Positions 10,888 to 19,630 of a stretch of DNA of 20,814 nt are shown here, in pieces (position 1 is the stretch's first letter; each line of letters opens with the position of its first letter). This DNA comes from Byssothecium circinans. Its lineage: Eukaryota; Ascomycota; Dothideomycetes; Pleosporales; Massarinaceae. The stretch is taken from assembly GCA_010015675.1 (NCBI GenBank), contig ML977018.1, positions 91,725-112,538 on the forward strand, in the 5' to 3' direction. The notes under the pieces were generated by a model. The model had not been told where the DNA came from. It did no database searches and saw nothing but the letters and a program-made list of their open reading frames with translations. The position numbers were made by a program, and so were the translations under genes.

Positions 10888-11634
10888 ATGGCCGCTAAGA
10901 AGAATTGAGGCAAGCTGCCTGCAAAGGCTCCTCATGGCAGAGCTGGCAAGGGTAATAGCGCCTAAGGTAGGCTAGGTATTAGTCTTAGTATTAGCCACAT
11001 GTTAACTGTGTCTAGCTTTAGGTCCTCGCAAGAAAGGCTAGAAGAAGCTTCCTACCAATACTAGCACGAACCCATATGAGGGTCGTAAGAAGAAGGGAGG
11101 GTCGCCGCCGCTAACACGGAAGCTAATAAGCTACGCCATGCAGAAGGAGCGTGCTCCCATCTATAAAGGCCCTAGCAAGGGAGGCCCTCGCATTAGGCGT
11201 CGTAAGCCTAGTAGTAAGTTTTTGACCTATATTACTATAGCTAGACTAATACTAGTATTAGCCTTTGCTCTAGTAGAGATCTGTTTCTACTAGAAGACTC
11301 TAGGTGACTTAATTCTAGTAGCGCCATTTAGGAGATTAGTTCGCGAGGTGCTGTAGAATAATCAAGAGGGAAATGGTGACCTTGTGTCCTATTTCTAGTC
11401 TAGGGCTTTAGACGCCTTATAGGCTACTACTAAGGCCTTCCTAGTGGACATCTTGCAAGGTATTAGTCTAATTTATATAGTATTAGCCTCTACTAATAAT
11501 AGTGCCTAGTTACAAACCTTAGTGCTATCCATGGGAAGCACGTCACTATTCAAGCCAAGGATGTTAAGTATGTTATTAGTGTTGGCAAGATTCTTGCTCC
11601 ATATAGCAAGATTCTGTAGGACTTGCCCGCCTAA
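10888..11634 (+). pseudogene. Divergent histone H3-fold protein, CenH3-like features
   Basis: Four exons (10888..10966, 11016..11213, 11262..11459, 11510..11634) join in one frame through introns of 49, 48 and 50 nt with GT/AG ends; each intron holds the double-heptamer motif. The product is about 199 residues. A Lys/Arg/Gly-rich tail of about 92 residues has no ARTKQ start. Then comes a complete histone fold: TFALVEI and YQKT match the H3 alpha-N region, APFRRLVREV matches LPFQRLVREI, FQSRALDALQ and AFLVDIL match alpha 2, and TNLSAIHGKHVTI with AKDV matches the alpha 2-3 region. Between REV and FQS there are 14 residues against 9 in canonical H3, a loop 1 extension of the kind typical of centromeric H3. 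H3 packages DNA with H4 in the nucleosome. TGA at codon 7 and TAA/TAG at Gln codons show RIP damage. The N-terminus and the TAA stop are the weakest points. It could instead be a host H3 variant captured once by this Helitron. Confidence 0.85.
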
Positions 11635-11885
11635 TGCTGTATCTTACTATGCTACCTATCTCCTACATGTCAAGCTTAAGGGTATTAGGCGGTATGAGGC
11701 ATGACTACTAGCGTTAAATGGATATTATCTGCAAAGTATAGCTTTCTATACTACTCAATTTGAGGAGTTATAATGGACTGGAACACGGAAGGTTTCTAGT
11801 ATACTAGCTAGGATAGGTAGCTCAACTATCTGAATAAAAAAGCTTTATTGCGTAACTACTCTTCATCTCTACCCTAAGTGATAAA
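11635..11885 (+). other. 3' region of the H3-like gene and Helitron right end
   Basis: No gene seen. AATAAA at 11833..11838 could serve as a polyadenylation signal. It also forms a weak stem with TTTATT (11844..11849). The stem is about 50 bp from the right inverted repeat, further than the 3' hairpin of classical Helitrons. Confidence 0.4.
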
Positions 11886-11897
11886 TCGCTCCGCAAA
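11886..11897 (-). repeat. Right 12-bp inverted repeat of the inner element
   Basis: TCGCTCCGCAAA, exact reverse complement of 2428..2439. Gypsy RNase H coding resumes within about 40 bp after it. Confidence 0.7.
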
Positions 11898-13530
11898 TTC
11901 TAATTCCCGTTTACGAAAATTGGAAGGATCTTAACTTCAAAGTATACCATCACCTAGAATTACTGAACGGAGCTGCAGACGCTCTTAGCCAAAGATATAA
12001 CCTTTAGGAAATAGACAGACCTATTACACATGACGCGGTCCTATAGAAGGACTATAATAGAAGTATAAGCTATAATTAACCCTAATTAACTAAGGTAGCT
12101 AGGATTAATTATTAGGGACTAGAAGTATATGACTAAGCAGATTACAATCGTTTGACCCTAGGATAGAGGGTAGAATATAACTTAGTAAACTATCTAAGGG
12201 CGGGACCACCCTAAGATAAGAAATAATAGATTATACTATGAGAGGCTTACATACTAACCCTAATATGAAAGCTACATGAGTCTAAAGAATACGGACACCC
12301 TAAGATTAATGAAATAGTTTAATGGATCTTAAATAAGTACTTAATCCCTAAAGTATGAAAAGCAGTTTAGAACGCGATAGGCAACTGTTTAGCATGTTCT
12401 AAGAATAAGCCTAAGAGACATAAGCCCTATAGATTACTCTAATCACTTAAACTACCCGCACGCCTATGGATTAGTGTTATAATAGACTTTATTATAAAGC
12501 TCCCAAAATTATTAGAACCTAGATTAGCACGGCTATGCGACTTAATATTAGTAATCATAGACCAATTAACTAAAGCATTAATATTCGTACCTATGGAAGA
12601 AATAGTTATAGCTAAAGAAATAGCTTATAAAGTAACTAAGGCACTCATTAGTTAATACAGTATGCTAGAATAGTTCATTATTAATCGTAGAACACTATTC
12701 ACCTCTAAATATTAGAGTACATTCTTAGTAAAGCTTAGAGTTAATAAAAAGCTTTTAACTAGCTTTTACCTATAGATAGATAGTTAGATGGAATGAACGA
12801 ACTAGATACTAGAACAGTATCTAAGGATATACGCTAATAAGCTATAGGATAACTAGGTTAAACTTCTACTAATAGCTTAACTAGCCTATAATAGTATAAG
12901 ATCCTTAATAACAGGATACTTACTACACTACGTGAATTACGGATATAAGCTAACTACTTATCAAAATCCTAAGGACGTTAAGAGTCTTTCAGCTAGAGCT
13001 GATGATAAGGCATGACTACTTCACGAATTACATGATAAATTAAGCTAATAAATTGCTTAACGGAACCTTACAATAGCTAAATTAGTAAATAAGAAAAGGC
13101 TTAAGGGACTAACCCTTAAAAAGGGGGATAAAGTTTTCCTATCATGAAAAAATTTAAAAACTAAATAGCCATGCGATAAGTTAGATAACCTCTAAATAGG
13201 ACCATTCTAGATCCTAGAGGTTAAGAGACTAGTAACGTATAGATTAGAACTCCCTAGAAGTATGCGCATATACCCTATCTTCTATAAATCACTCCTTAAA
13301 CTAGCACTACTAGACGCTAAAGTTAAGACAAGGATTAAGCTTAAGGATGAAGACTATAAGGTTAAGGAGATTAAAGACCTATAAAAGTTTAAGCGTTAGT
13401 AGAAGTACTTAGTTAAATAAAAGGACTAGCTAACTAGCTAGAACACTTAAGAACTAATATAGAATCTTATAAGCTATAAGGATTTAGTAAAGAACTATTA
13501 CTAGTAGTATCTAAAGGTAGTAGTTCTAAG
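11897..13530 (+). pseudogene. pol: Gypsy pol, second half: RNase H end, integrase, chromodomain
   Basis: Frame 2 is continuous from 11897 apart from TAG/TAA at Gln codons. NGAADALS (about 11970) closes RNase H. The integrase zinc-binding HHCC is visible: HESKEYGHP near 12270 and CLACSKNK near 12390. The catalytic core follows, with Asp in VIIDFI near 12480. The second Asp site reads INRRTLF instead of Asp-Arg-Gly (about 12683). The Glu block DSQMEQTNQ is near 12780. A GPFQILEV segment (about 13200) leads to a chromodomain (DEDYKVKEI about 13346; YLVKQKDQLTSQNTQE about 13405..13455), which targets chromovirus integration to chromatin marks. About 12 residues just after the Helitron junction do not match the family, so the junction sequence is not clean. 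Confidence 0.9.
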
Positions 13531-13961
13531 TTTACTAGGAAAGTAGAGAAGTTAAAAGATAAGAAGGAATTAAATAAGAAAGAAGAGTTAGCCTGCAACC
13601 AGCCCAGGTCAGCTAATAATACGGGTAGTGATAGTGAAGGCACAGTGGTAGCATCTATACTCTTAGGAGTAGTAGTTAAGGACCTAGCCTTACGTTTAAG
13701 GCTCTCTATCTCTTCTATTAAAGCTAACTCTTAATAGTACATCTTCTTCTCTTAATAATTAAGCTTCTCTAACTCTAGCTAGGACTTAAGAATTAAAACA
13801 TAAAGCTAATTACGCTTCGCGTTAAGCTTAGCCTACTCTTAAGGAGTCACGACTAGATCATACTTAGAGTTATAATTAAGACACTTAAAATAGCGCCTAG
13901 AATCTAAGCTTATAATGCACTTTCAACTCTCCTTACAATAAACTAAGTAAGGGGAAGGCAT
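13467..13961 (-). pseudogene. Antisense ORF at the Gypsy 3' end, Cys-containing small protein
   Basis: From ATG 13961 a frame of 165 codons runs to TAA at 13467, broken only by TAG/TAA at Gln positions. The N-terminus has spaced Cys residues (Cys-Lys-Glu-Ser, then Cys, then Cys-Leu). A Leu/Glu/Lys-rich segment follows that is probably coiled coil (about residues 45-95), then a Ser/Thr/Pro-rich tail. Fungal Gypsy elements often carry a comparable antisense ORF between pol and the 3' LTR with a Cys-cluster plus coiled coil; its role is unknown. Its 3' half overlaps the end of pol on the other strand, and the C-terminal limit is uncertain. Confidence 0.6.
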
Positions 13962-14224
13962 TTTATGACCATTTATTAGAACGCGATAAGTAAGTAGTTT
14001 GTGATAAGTAGTAGACGTGCTAGTAGGAATAGATAGGGAATCTACTAGAGGAACCTTTAGGGCTTAAAGATAGGATTCCCTAGGCATAGTTAAGTAGAAA
14101 GTTAAGGAATATCTAAGAAAGATATGACACTACTTATAACAGGGAACTTACGCGCTTTATACGCTAGCTAAGGCCTAACGTGGCATAAGGGCTAGAACTT
14201 TTAGGTTATTAAGATGATAATCCT
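13962..14224 (+). other. Gypsy 3' untranslated spacer
   Basis: No gene seen between the antisense ORF start and the polypurine tract. It presumably holds the promoter of the antisense ORF. Confidence 0.4.
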
Positions 14225-14238
14225 AAAGAGGGGGATAA
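14225..14238 (+). promoter_or_regulatory. Gypsy polypurine tract
   Basis: AAAGAGGGGGATAA directly precedes the TGTTA start of the LTR. It is the expected primer site for plus-strand DNA synthesis in LTR retrotransposons. Confidence 0.75.
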
Positions 14239-14713
14239 TGTTATAAATAAGAAAGATATAGGGTATCTAGGACTAAATAGTGCGGCGTAGAAGGTATTAA
14301 GGCTAGAGGGTGGTAACATAAAGATGCGTAAGGTAGGATTAGGTTAGTAGTCACGTGATATTAATCTTGCTAAGAATAGAGATTACAGACTAATCTCTAG
14401 ATCTCTAGAGATTAAGGAATCAGGGATAATCTTAGGATCCCTAGAGATTATAAGAGTGAGGAAGTAGAATAAGTAGTATAAAGACTAGACGGATTTCCTT
14501 TATCTTTCTAATTCTAATTCTTCGTAGTTAACTCTTTACAGTTCATCTCTTACCTAGATTAATACTTAGTTATTCTATAGTTAGTTATAGAATTAGTTGC
14601 TTTCATACGTTTACCTTTTAAACTACTAAAGCACACTACCTAACGTATATACTATACACTAACTATCCTCCCCTTACCTAGATTAGGCTTAGCAAGTATA
14701 CCCCTTAGTAACA
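14239..14713 (+). repeat. Gypsy 3' LTR (475 bp)
   Basis: Begins TGTTA right after the polypurine tract and ends TAACA, an inverted TG...CA terminus. It contains a near-palindrome AATCTCTAGATCTCTAGAGATT-like block at 14392..14413. No 5' copy is present in the window, so LTR divergence cannot date the insertion. Flanking TCCTC at 14714 is the expected position of the right target duplication. Confidence 0.75.
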
Positions 14714-16318
14714 TCCTCCTATATTAATAGGAGCCGCATAAAAGTTTTTAGGAGGGCCACTAGCTGCTATTCATCCTTTTTATAGCACTCTTTCTCCTTT
14801 TCCTGTTCATATCTATTAATAGCAGCTAATGTTTCTGCTGCTAGCTAAGTAGACGATGGGACTCCCTTAATCATGCATTAAATAAAAGGATCTGCCAACT
14901 AACTAGCTTAGATGCCTTAGGGGTATACGTTTAGTATATAGGTTAATAGAGCTATTATCATCCTATTAGTAAACTTTGCGCTATTCCTAAAAGTATTAAT
15001 AGATGATGCACATAAAGTGTAGACTTAGATCTTACATATAGGTTTTAAGGCTCCTACTATAAGTTACTATAATCTTAATTCTAAGATAAGTGACTAGAAC
15101 TATCTATCGTTTACCCTGCCTCTTATAATCCTTTAAGCTCCGTCATTGCTGCGCCTTTACTCGTGGACTAACTTATTTACCATAATAGCTATATATGTCT
15201 TCTAGGACTACATCTATAGTAACGCTAGATATCCTCTTACCTTAGGAAAGTAGGTTTAGGAGATTTAGATCCTTCTATAGATTAATGCGTTTTTGCTCTA
15301 GATAATAATAAAGAAGAATTCTCGCCGCTTACAGCCTAAACAGATCTATAGCACAGTCATGCTTAATAGTCTTAGTATAATGAAGGCTCCTAAGCACATT
15401 CTCTACTACTAAGCTACTAGTAGTTAGATTGCTTAGGGGAACATGATCCTAGAGGCTATCCTATCCTTAACTATAGTAAAAAGACTCTATAAAGTATACT
15501 ATATCTCTTTAAAGAAAAGAGTTACTAAGCTTAATAATTTCTCCTGTATTCTTAAGCCCACGCGGAGAACTGCCTCTGTATAGAGAGTCTAGCCATCTTA
15601 AATCACGAAGGTAATAAGTGGGCAGGGGCGATGATGCTAACCATGCATATATACTATCATATACTAGGCTTAGGCTCTAGTTTAAGGAGGCCTAAGATGG
15701 TAACGCTAAAGAGAATTTAGTATAAAGCTCTACTTAAGAGGAGCTAGGTAGAGGAGTCTCCACTATATTATCTATAATCATGTTTGTTAGCTCGTTTAAG
15801 TTAGCAACTGTAGTTAGTATGTCACTCGTATTTTTAAACGTTAGAAGCGTTAGAATATAGGACATAGAGTAGCTTGCTATTAGTACTACGGTGGTATCTT
15901 TACTACAGTCTAATATCTCTGTATTAACACTTATAGCCTACTCATAGGGAGATAGGTAATCTTCTAGCGTAGTATAATTAGTAATAAGGCTACCACTATG
16001 CGCTATTTCTAGTATAGTTAGTTGAGGAGTAGAACTTATAGAGTGTAACTACTAGTCGCCTATAGTAGGAAGAGCGTTAGATAGCTAGGCATTCGCAGTA
16101 GTATATAGGCGAGATAGGGACTTATCTAGAGTAGCTTAAGGTATTTCACAGGCAAGCGAAGCAGGTGAGCCACGATTAAGAGATAGCTTATATAGTAAGA
16201 GCTTTGACTAGACGTAGTCTAGATCCTTAGCTTCTATAACTGCAAGCAGAGATAGGAAAGCCCTAACCAAGGAAATAAACTATAGAGTTAGCAAAATCGT
16301 TAGCAGGATATCTATCAT
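14714..16318 (-). pseudogene. Cargo gene of unknown function, 3' end cut by the Gypsy LTR
   Basis: Not recognised. From ATG 16318 one frame runs to about 14890 (about 475 codons), with TAG/TAA almost only at Gln or Trp positions. The reading then moves to a neighbouring frame for the last 55 or so codons. That segment has a charged stretch (INRYEQEKEKE and KKDEQQLVALL) and runs straight into the LTR, so the original C-terminus is lost or altered. The first 27 residues are strongly hydrophobic (MIDILLTILLTL...), a candidate membrane anchor. The middle is Ser/Leu/Thr-rich and the C-terminal third basic. It lies downstream of the DUF3435 recombinase on the same strand, the position of Starship cargo or accessory genes, but none of the usual cargo families (patatin-like, NLR, ferric reductase) is evident. 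The frame switch may be an intron or an indel. Confidence 0.6.
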
Positions 16319-16617
16319 ACCCCCTCTTCTCTTATTTAAGCACGCGCATAGCTTAGGAGCGACTTATTAGCGTTAGAATCCTGCTTAGTATAAGTACTAG
16401 TTATGTTAAGGTAAGGTTTACCCACTAGATAGACGTAACGCATAACGTTAGGAAGTAGATGTGTTCAAAGTAGCAGCATAGAAAAGATCTAGGATGAAAT
16501 ATCCTTAATTAGAGACTGATTAATAAAAAATATACTAATAAATAGATATTAATAAATATAGGTTGTAATAAAAATATATAAAATAGGAAATAAATATAGT
16601 ATAGTAAAGATATAATA
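16319..16617. other. Intergenic AT-rich stretch
   Basis: Upstream of the cargo gene and strongly AT-rich after about 16500. Nothing recognisable. Confidence 0.5.
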
Positions 16618-16829
16618 AAACTAGAAGATTTATAAGAATTATTAAAGATTTCCTTAAAGAATTACTAGAGATTTGCAAGGATTACTAGAGATTTGCAAGG
16701 ATTACTAGAGATTTGCAAGGATTACTAGAGATTTATAAGAATTGCTAGAGATTTCTTTAAAGAATTACTAGAGATTTCCTTAAAGAATTACTAAAGATTT
16801 CCTTAAAGAATTACTAGAGATTTGCAAGG
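16618..16829 (+). repeat. Minisatellite of 20-bp and 23-bp units
   Basis: About ten tandem units share ATTACTAGAGATTT. One class ends GCAAGG or ATAAGA (20 bp; e.g. 16661, 16681, 16701, 16721, 16810). The other ends CCTTAAAGA or CTTTAAAGA (23 bp; 16638, 16741, 16764, 16787). There are no spacers, so it is not a CRISPR-type array. It lies between cargo gene and captain. Confidence 0.9.
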
Positions 16830-17150
16830 ATTATACTAAAGTAAGTAATATAATTCTTTATTCTTTAGAAGACTAGCCTTCTCTATATCTAGCTTTAACT
16901 TTTAATTAAAACTATCTAAAGCACTATAGATATTAATCTCTACTAAAGTATAGTTAGATTAGTAACTAAAGAGAAGTATATAACTTATTATATTTTCTAC
17001 TAGTAAGTAAGTTGCTTAGGTAAGTAAATTACCTACCTTACTAATTTTTATGCCTCTATAGCGACTTATCTTAATAACGCCTTAAGGAAGTATAAGCAAG
17101 ATATACTAAGAAGGAGATAAATTAGCTAATACTATACTAGTAGCTTTAAT
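16830..17150. other. AT-rich spacer downstream of the captain
   Basis: No supported frame. It presumably holds the recombinase 3' UTR; the true stop could lie within it because RIP makes TAA and TAG unreliable as gene ends. Confidence 0.4.
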
Positions 17151-19573
17151 TTATATAGCACGTAATAAGATAGTATTATAGACCTTATATATATATTACT
17201 ACTAGTATATCTTATACTTAATATTAATCTAGCAAAGGGCGTACCTAAAGGGATTTCTATCTTATATATTTACTAGATGTCTTCTAATAAAATATTTGCT
17301 AAGATCGCCTAGAGTATAAAATAAGTATATACGCTAAGCTATTAATAATTTCTTATTATCTAGGTATATAAAATATATCCTTAGCCTTCTTTTCTTGTAT
17401 ACTAATATCTTAGCTACTTCTAACTTTTCTTTATTAACTTTGTACTGTAACTTTTCTTCTTTAGTAGCTAATAATACAATATAACCCTTTAATTCTTTTA
17501 GTTAAGAAAGGTATATTCTACTCTCTTTAATTCCCCTATTATACTAGCTAACTTACTCTTATAGGGATATTCCTAGTTACCTTAAAATAGCGTTAACTAA
17601 TACCTTTTAAACTAAAAGTATAGTATTATAAGAAATTGCTACTACTATAATATCTTTAGCTTTAATACTAGCAAGCTGTTGCTTAATATCGCGTATAGGT
17701 TACTTATACTCCTAGCACTCTTTAATCTTCTAAAGAAGAGTATATTGTAATTACTACCTTATCTAGTTAATCTTATAGTTAAGCGCTTAGTAGTATAAAT
17801 ATTTTATTTTAAAGCTATATTTAAGTCGCTCCTACTACTCTAGTAGTAGGTAAATAATAGGATTATTATTTATTAATACTAATTACTTTAGTATAAGGCT
17901 TCTTAGCCTTTAGGTATTAATTAATTAACTTATTATATAAGCTGCTTACATTAACGCGTCTTAGGGTTATATACCTTATATAACTACCTATGTATCTACT
18001 GTAACACGTCGCGATAGGTAGTATTTCAAGAATATCTGTATATTAGCATGTCCTATTATTAGGTTTTGCATAGCCTTGCTAATATTGCCTATATATACGT
18101 TAGTTCTAGATCTGCTAGGACTAGTAGCTAATACTAATATTACTATTCTTATTAAATGCCTTACCTCTAGCGTAGCGTAGTAAATAGGGCTAGGTAACCT
18201 ATATAAAACCTATGATTTCCCTAAGAGTTTTAATCTAAGGCTGTAACGTAGAGTCTAGAAGATATTTATCCTTAGAAATAACTTAGCTTTTTAGAGTCCT
18301 CTCTACTATGTAGAAAATAAGAATATTATCTAGTTTCTAATTAAGATATAATAAGAGCTTATTACGCTCTAGTAAGATAGAGAGCCTGCTTAGCTTTTCT
18401 AGAGATATTAGATTATACGTAGCAAACGCCCTATCATAGAAGAGCATCCCAAGTAGGAACACGTAGGGGCTAAAGATAAGGGTCTTATTATAGATAACTT
18501 TAGGAATAGGGAAAGTATTCCTAAGTTATTAGTATCTTTATAAGATAAATAGACCTTAGAAGAAAAAAAACTTACATATCTTTAATCCTAAGGAACTCCT
18601 TTATAAATTCAAAGGTTAGCTTAAGTAACACCTGATGAGGCCCACCCTCTAGATCCTAGAGCAGCGTAACTTGGACATGCCAATAGCAGAGGCTAAGAAG
18701 AGCTTTTAGCCAATTTGCCGTGAAACTGCCAAGTTGTAGGTAGACTTGGGTTTGTATCTGATAGCGTCCATGGGAATATCACTTTTTAGTTGTTACAAGA
18801 TTTATCTCTAGGACTCAAGTGAGGTCCTTCACGTACATACAGGCCTTATCTTAACCTATCTTCTTTAAGCCGTGCTCTTTAGCTAGCGTTCGTAACACCT
18901 GCGATATAGCTTAGACGTGCTATAGGGTAAAGAAGGTATGCAATAAGAGGTAAGATAGACCTTATGCATGCTCTAGTTTATCTACCTGTTTAGCTTATTA
19001 TTTATTGCTCTCTCGTATATGAGGCAGTACACCTTCTAGTACGTCCCAAGGGAGCTAGCGAACTTGATACCCTGGCGTTTCCAACCTCCCTTTCCTTGAT
19101 CCTGATTGAGTAGCCAGCTAAAGAAGGTGTATAGAGTGCTGATAGTGACGTTTTTATAGGAGCGGAGGTACTTTCTTCCTAGATAGGTCCAGCATCTATC
19201 TTGTATTAGTATCGCATTTCTTAGTTAAAAGAAAGCAGGAGGATAGAACTTACTGTTTCTATTAGTCTTTAATATGATCTAGTAGACGGGTACTGCTCTC
19301 CTTATAGTCCTCCTTAGTATACTCTCTTTCGTTAAACGTTTCTAGCATGCTAATGTAGTGCTGAGGCGGATGATTCTTATCAGCAAAGAGCCATGCTTAG
19401 TCCTCTACCTCTTCGCCTTGCTTGCCATCCTCATTACTGCATATTTCATCGTCTATGAGGTCCGTGTCTAACGTGACACTGTCGTCGGCATTAGACTTAG
19501 TATATTCGCTCTCATTAGAGGAATCGTTGATAGGTAGACAGCGTCATATGTTGCGTCAGTGCGGGGGGTGCAT
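17151..19573 (-). pseudogene. DUF3435 tyrosine recombinase (Starship captain)
   Basis: Captains cut and join element ends using a YR active site. An acidic N-terminus is followed by a core-binding region with TLYTFFSWLLNQ and SSLGTYQKVYCLIYERA (about 19140..19010). Three introns keep frame exactly: 18960..18899 (after HK), 18575..18521 (after IKD) and 18143..18089 (within KAFNKNSN). A further one near 19255..19210 is needed. The segment with GRYQIQTQVYLQL and ALLSLCYWHVQVTLL, then GGPHQVLLKLTFEF (about 18770..18600), is characteristic of DUF3435. Catalytic residues visible: Arg in LLRYARGKAFN (18159..18190), His in GHAN (18037..18054), Tyr in FLKYYLSRR (18008..18033). After VTVDTQVVIQGIQPQDALM comes a long helical C-terminus and a decayed C2H2-like finger (GDLSKYFIRRHL, then CQINI) near 17330..17180. 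TAG/TAA interrupt Gln codons, and a TGA lies near the start. The start (ATG 19573) and the end are provisional. It reads inward from the right terminus, as in Starships. Confidence 0.85.
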
Positions 19574-19622
19574 GCGCGTATCAGATGATAGGTATCGGAT
19601 GATAGGTAGGGCGGCTAGTTAA

Positions 19623-19630
19623 GTATATAA
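19623..19630 (-). promoter_or_regulatory. Candidate TATA box for the captain gene
   Basis: TTATATAC on the minus strand, about 50 bp upstream of the proposed Met codon at 19573. This sits in an otherwise GC-richer stretch. Confidence 0.4.

Larger units (their letters stand above)
2803..11490. repeat. Dispersed double-heptamer motif (GTATTAG / CTAATAC)
   Basis: A motif of two GTATTAG heptamers (or the complement CTAATAC) about 20-30 bp across recurs through the Helitron. Positions include 3187, 3452, 4438, 5050, 5812, 6775, 8256, 8366, 8979, 9091, 9211, 9719, 10097, 10375, 10650, 10976, 11245 and 11460. Arrangements vary: direct (GGTATTAGTCTTAGTATTAGCC at 10976), palindromic (CTAATACTAGTATTAG at 11246..11261) or spaced. 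Most copies in the two extra genes lie inside introns, some supplying the branch-like CTAAT or the 3' AG. Copies at 4438 and 6775 lie in open helicase frame. Paired copies are rare outside the Helitron. RIP has probably altered the ancestral sequence, perhaps from CCAACAC-like units. Confidence 0.65.
2428..11897 (+). mobile_element. Helitron carrying two extra genes, inserted in Gypsy RNase H
   Basis: A 9.47-kb block interrupts the Gypsy RNase H frame and is bounded by a 12-bp perfect inverted repeat (TTTGCGGAGCGA at 2428..2439, TCGCTCCGCAAA at 11886..11897). It encodes a DUF6570/Rep/PIF1 helicase gene, a gene of unknown function and a histone H3-like gene. Classical Helitrons lack terminal inverted repeats and end in TC and CTRR. 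Here CTAA occurs at 11900..11903 just beyond the right repeat, so the exact ends are uncertain by some tens of bases. Assignment to Helitrons rests on the helicase gene. Confidence 0.8.
238..14713 (+). mobile_element. Ty3/Gypsy chromovirus, 5'-truncated and split by a Helitron
   Basis: Domain order is gag zinc-knuckle remnant, protease, RT, RNase H, then (after the Helitron at about 2428..11897) integrase, chromodomain, an antisense ORF, polypurine tract and 3' LTR. Integrase after RNase H, plus a chromodomain, defines Ty3/Gypsy chromoviruses. The 5' LTR, primer binding site and most of gag are absent, and the gag remnant directly follows the outer left TIR. The 3' LTR end interrupts the C-terminal end of the minus-strand cargo gene, so Gypsy inserted after the outer element existed. 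The left boundary is approximate. RIP has put many TAG and TAA codons in all domains. Confidence 0.85.

Noticed and set aside
11522..11704. 60-codon plus-strand frame
   Set aside because: It covers H3 exon 4 in the wrong frame; the H3 reading (TNLSAIHGKHV) is clear.
16618..16829. CRISPR-like array
   Set aside because: Units are contiguous with no unique spacers, and the context is eukaryotic.
19422..19622. 66-codon plus-strand frame
   Set aside because: It is antisense to the acidic N-terminus of the DUF3435 gene.
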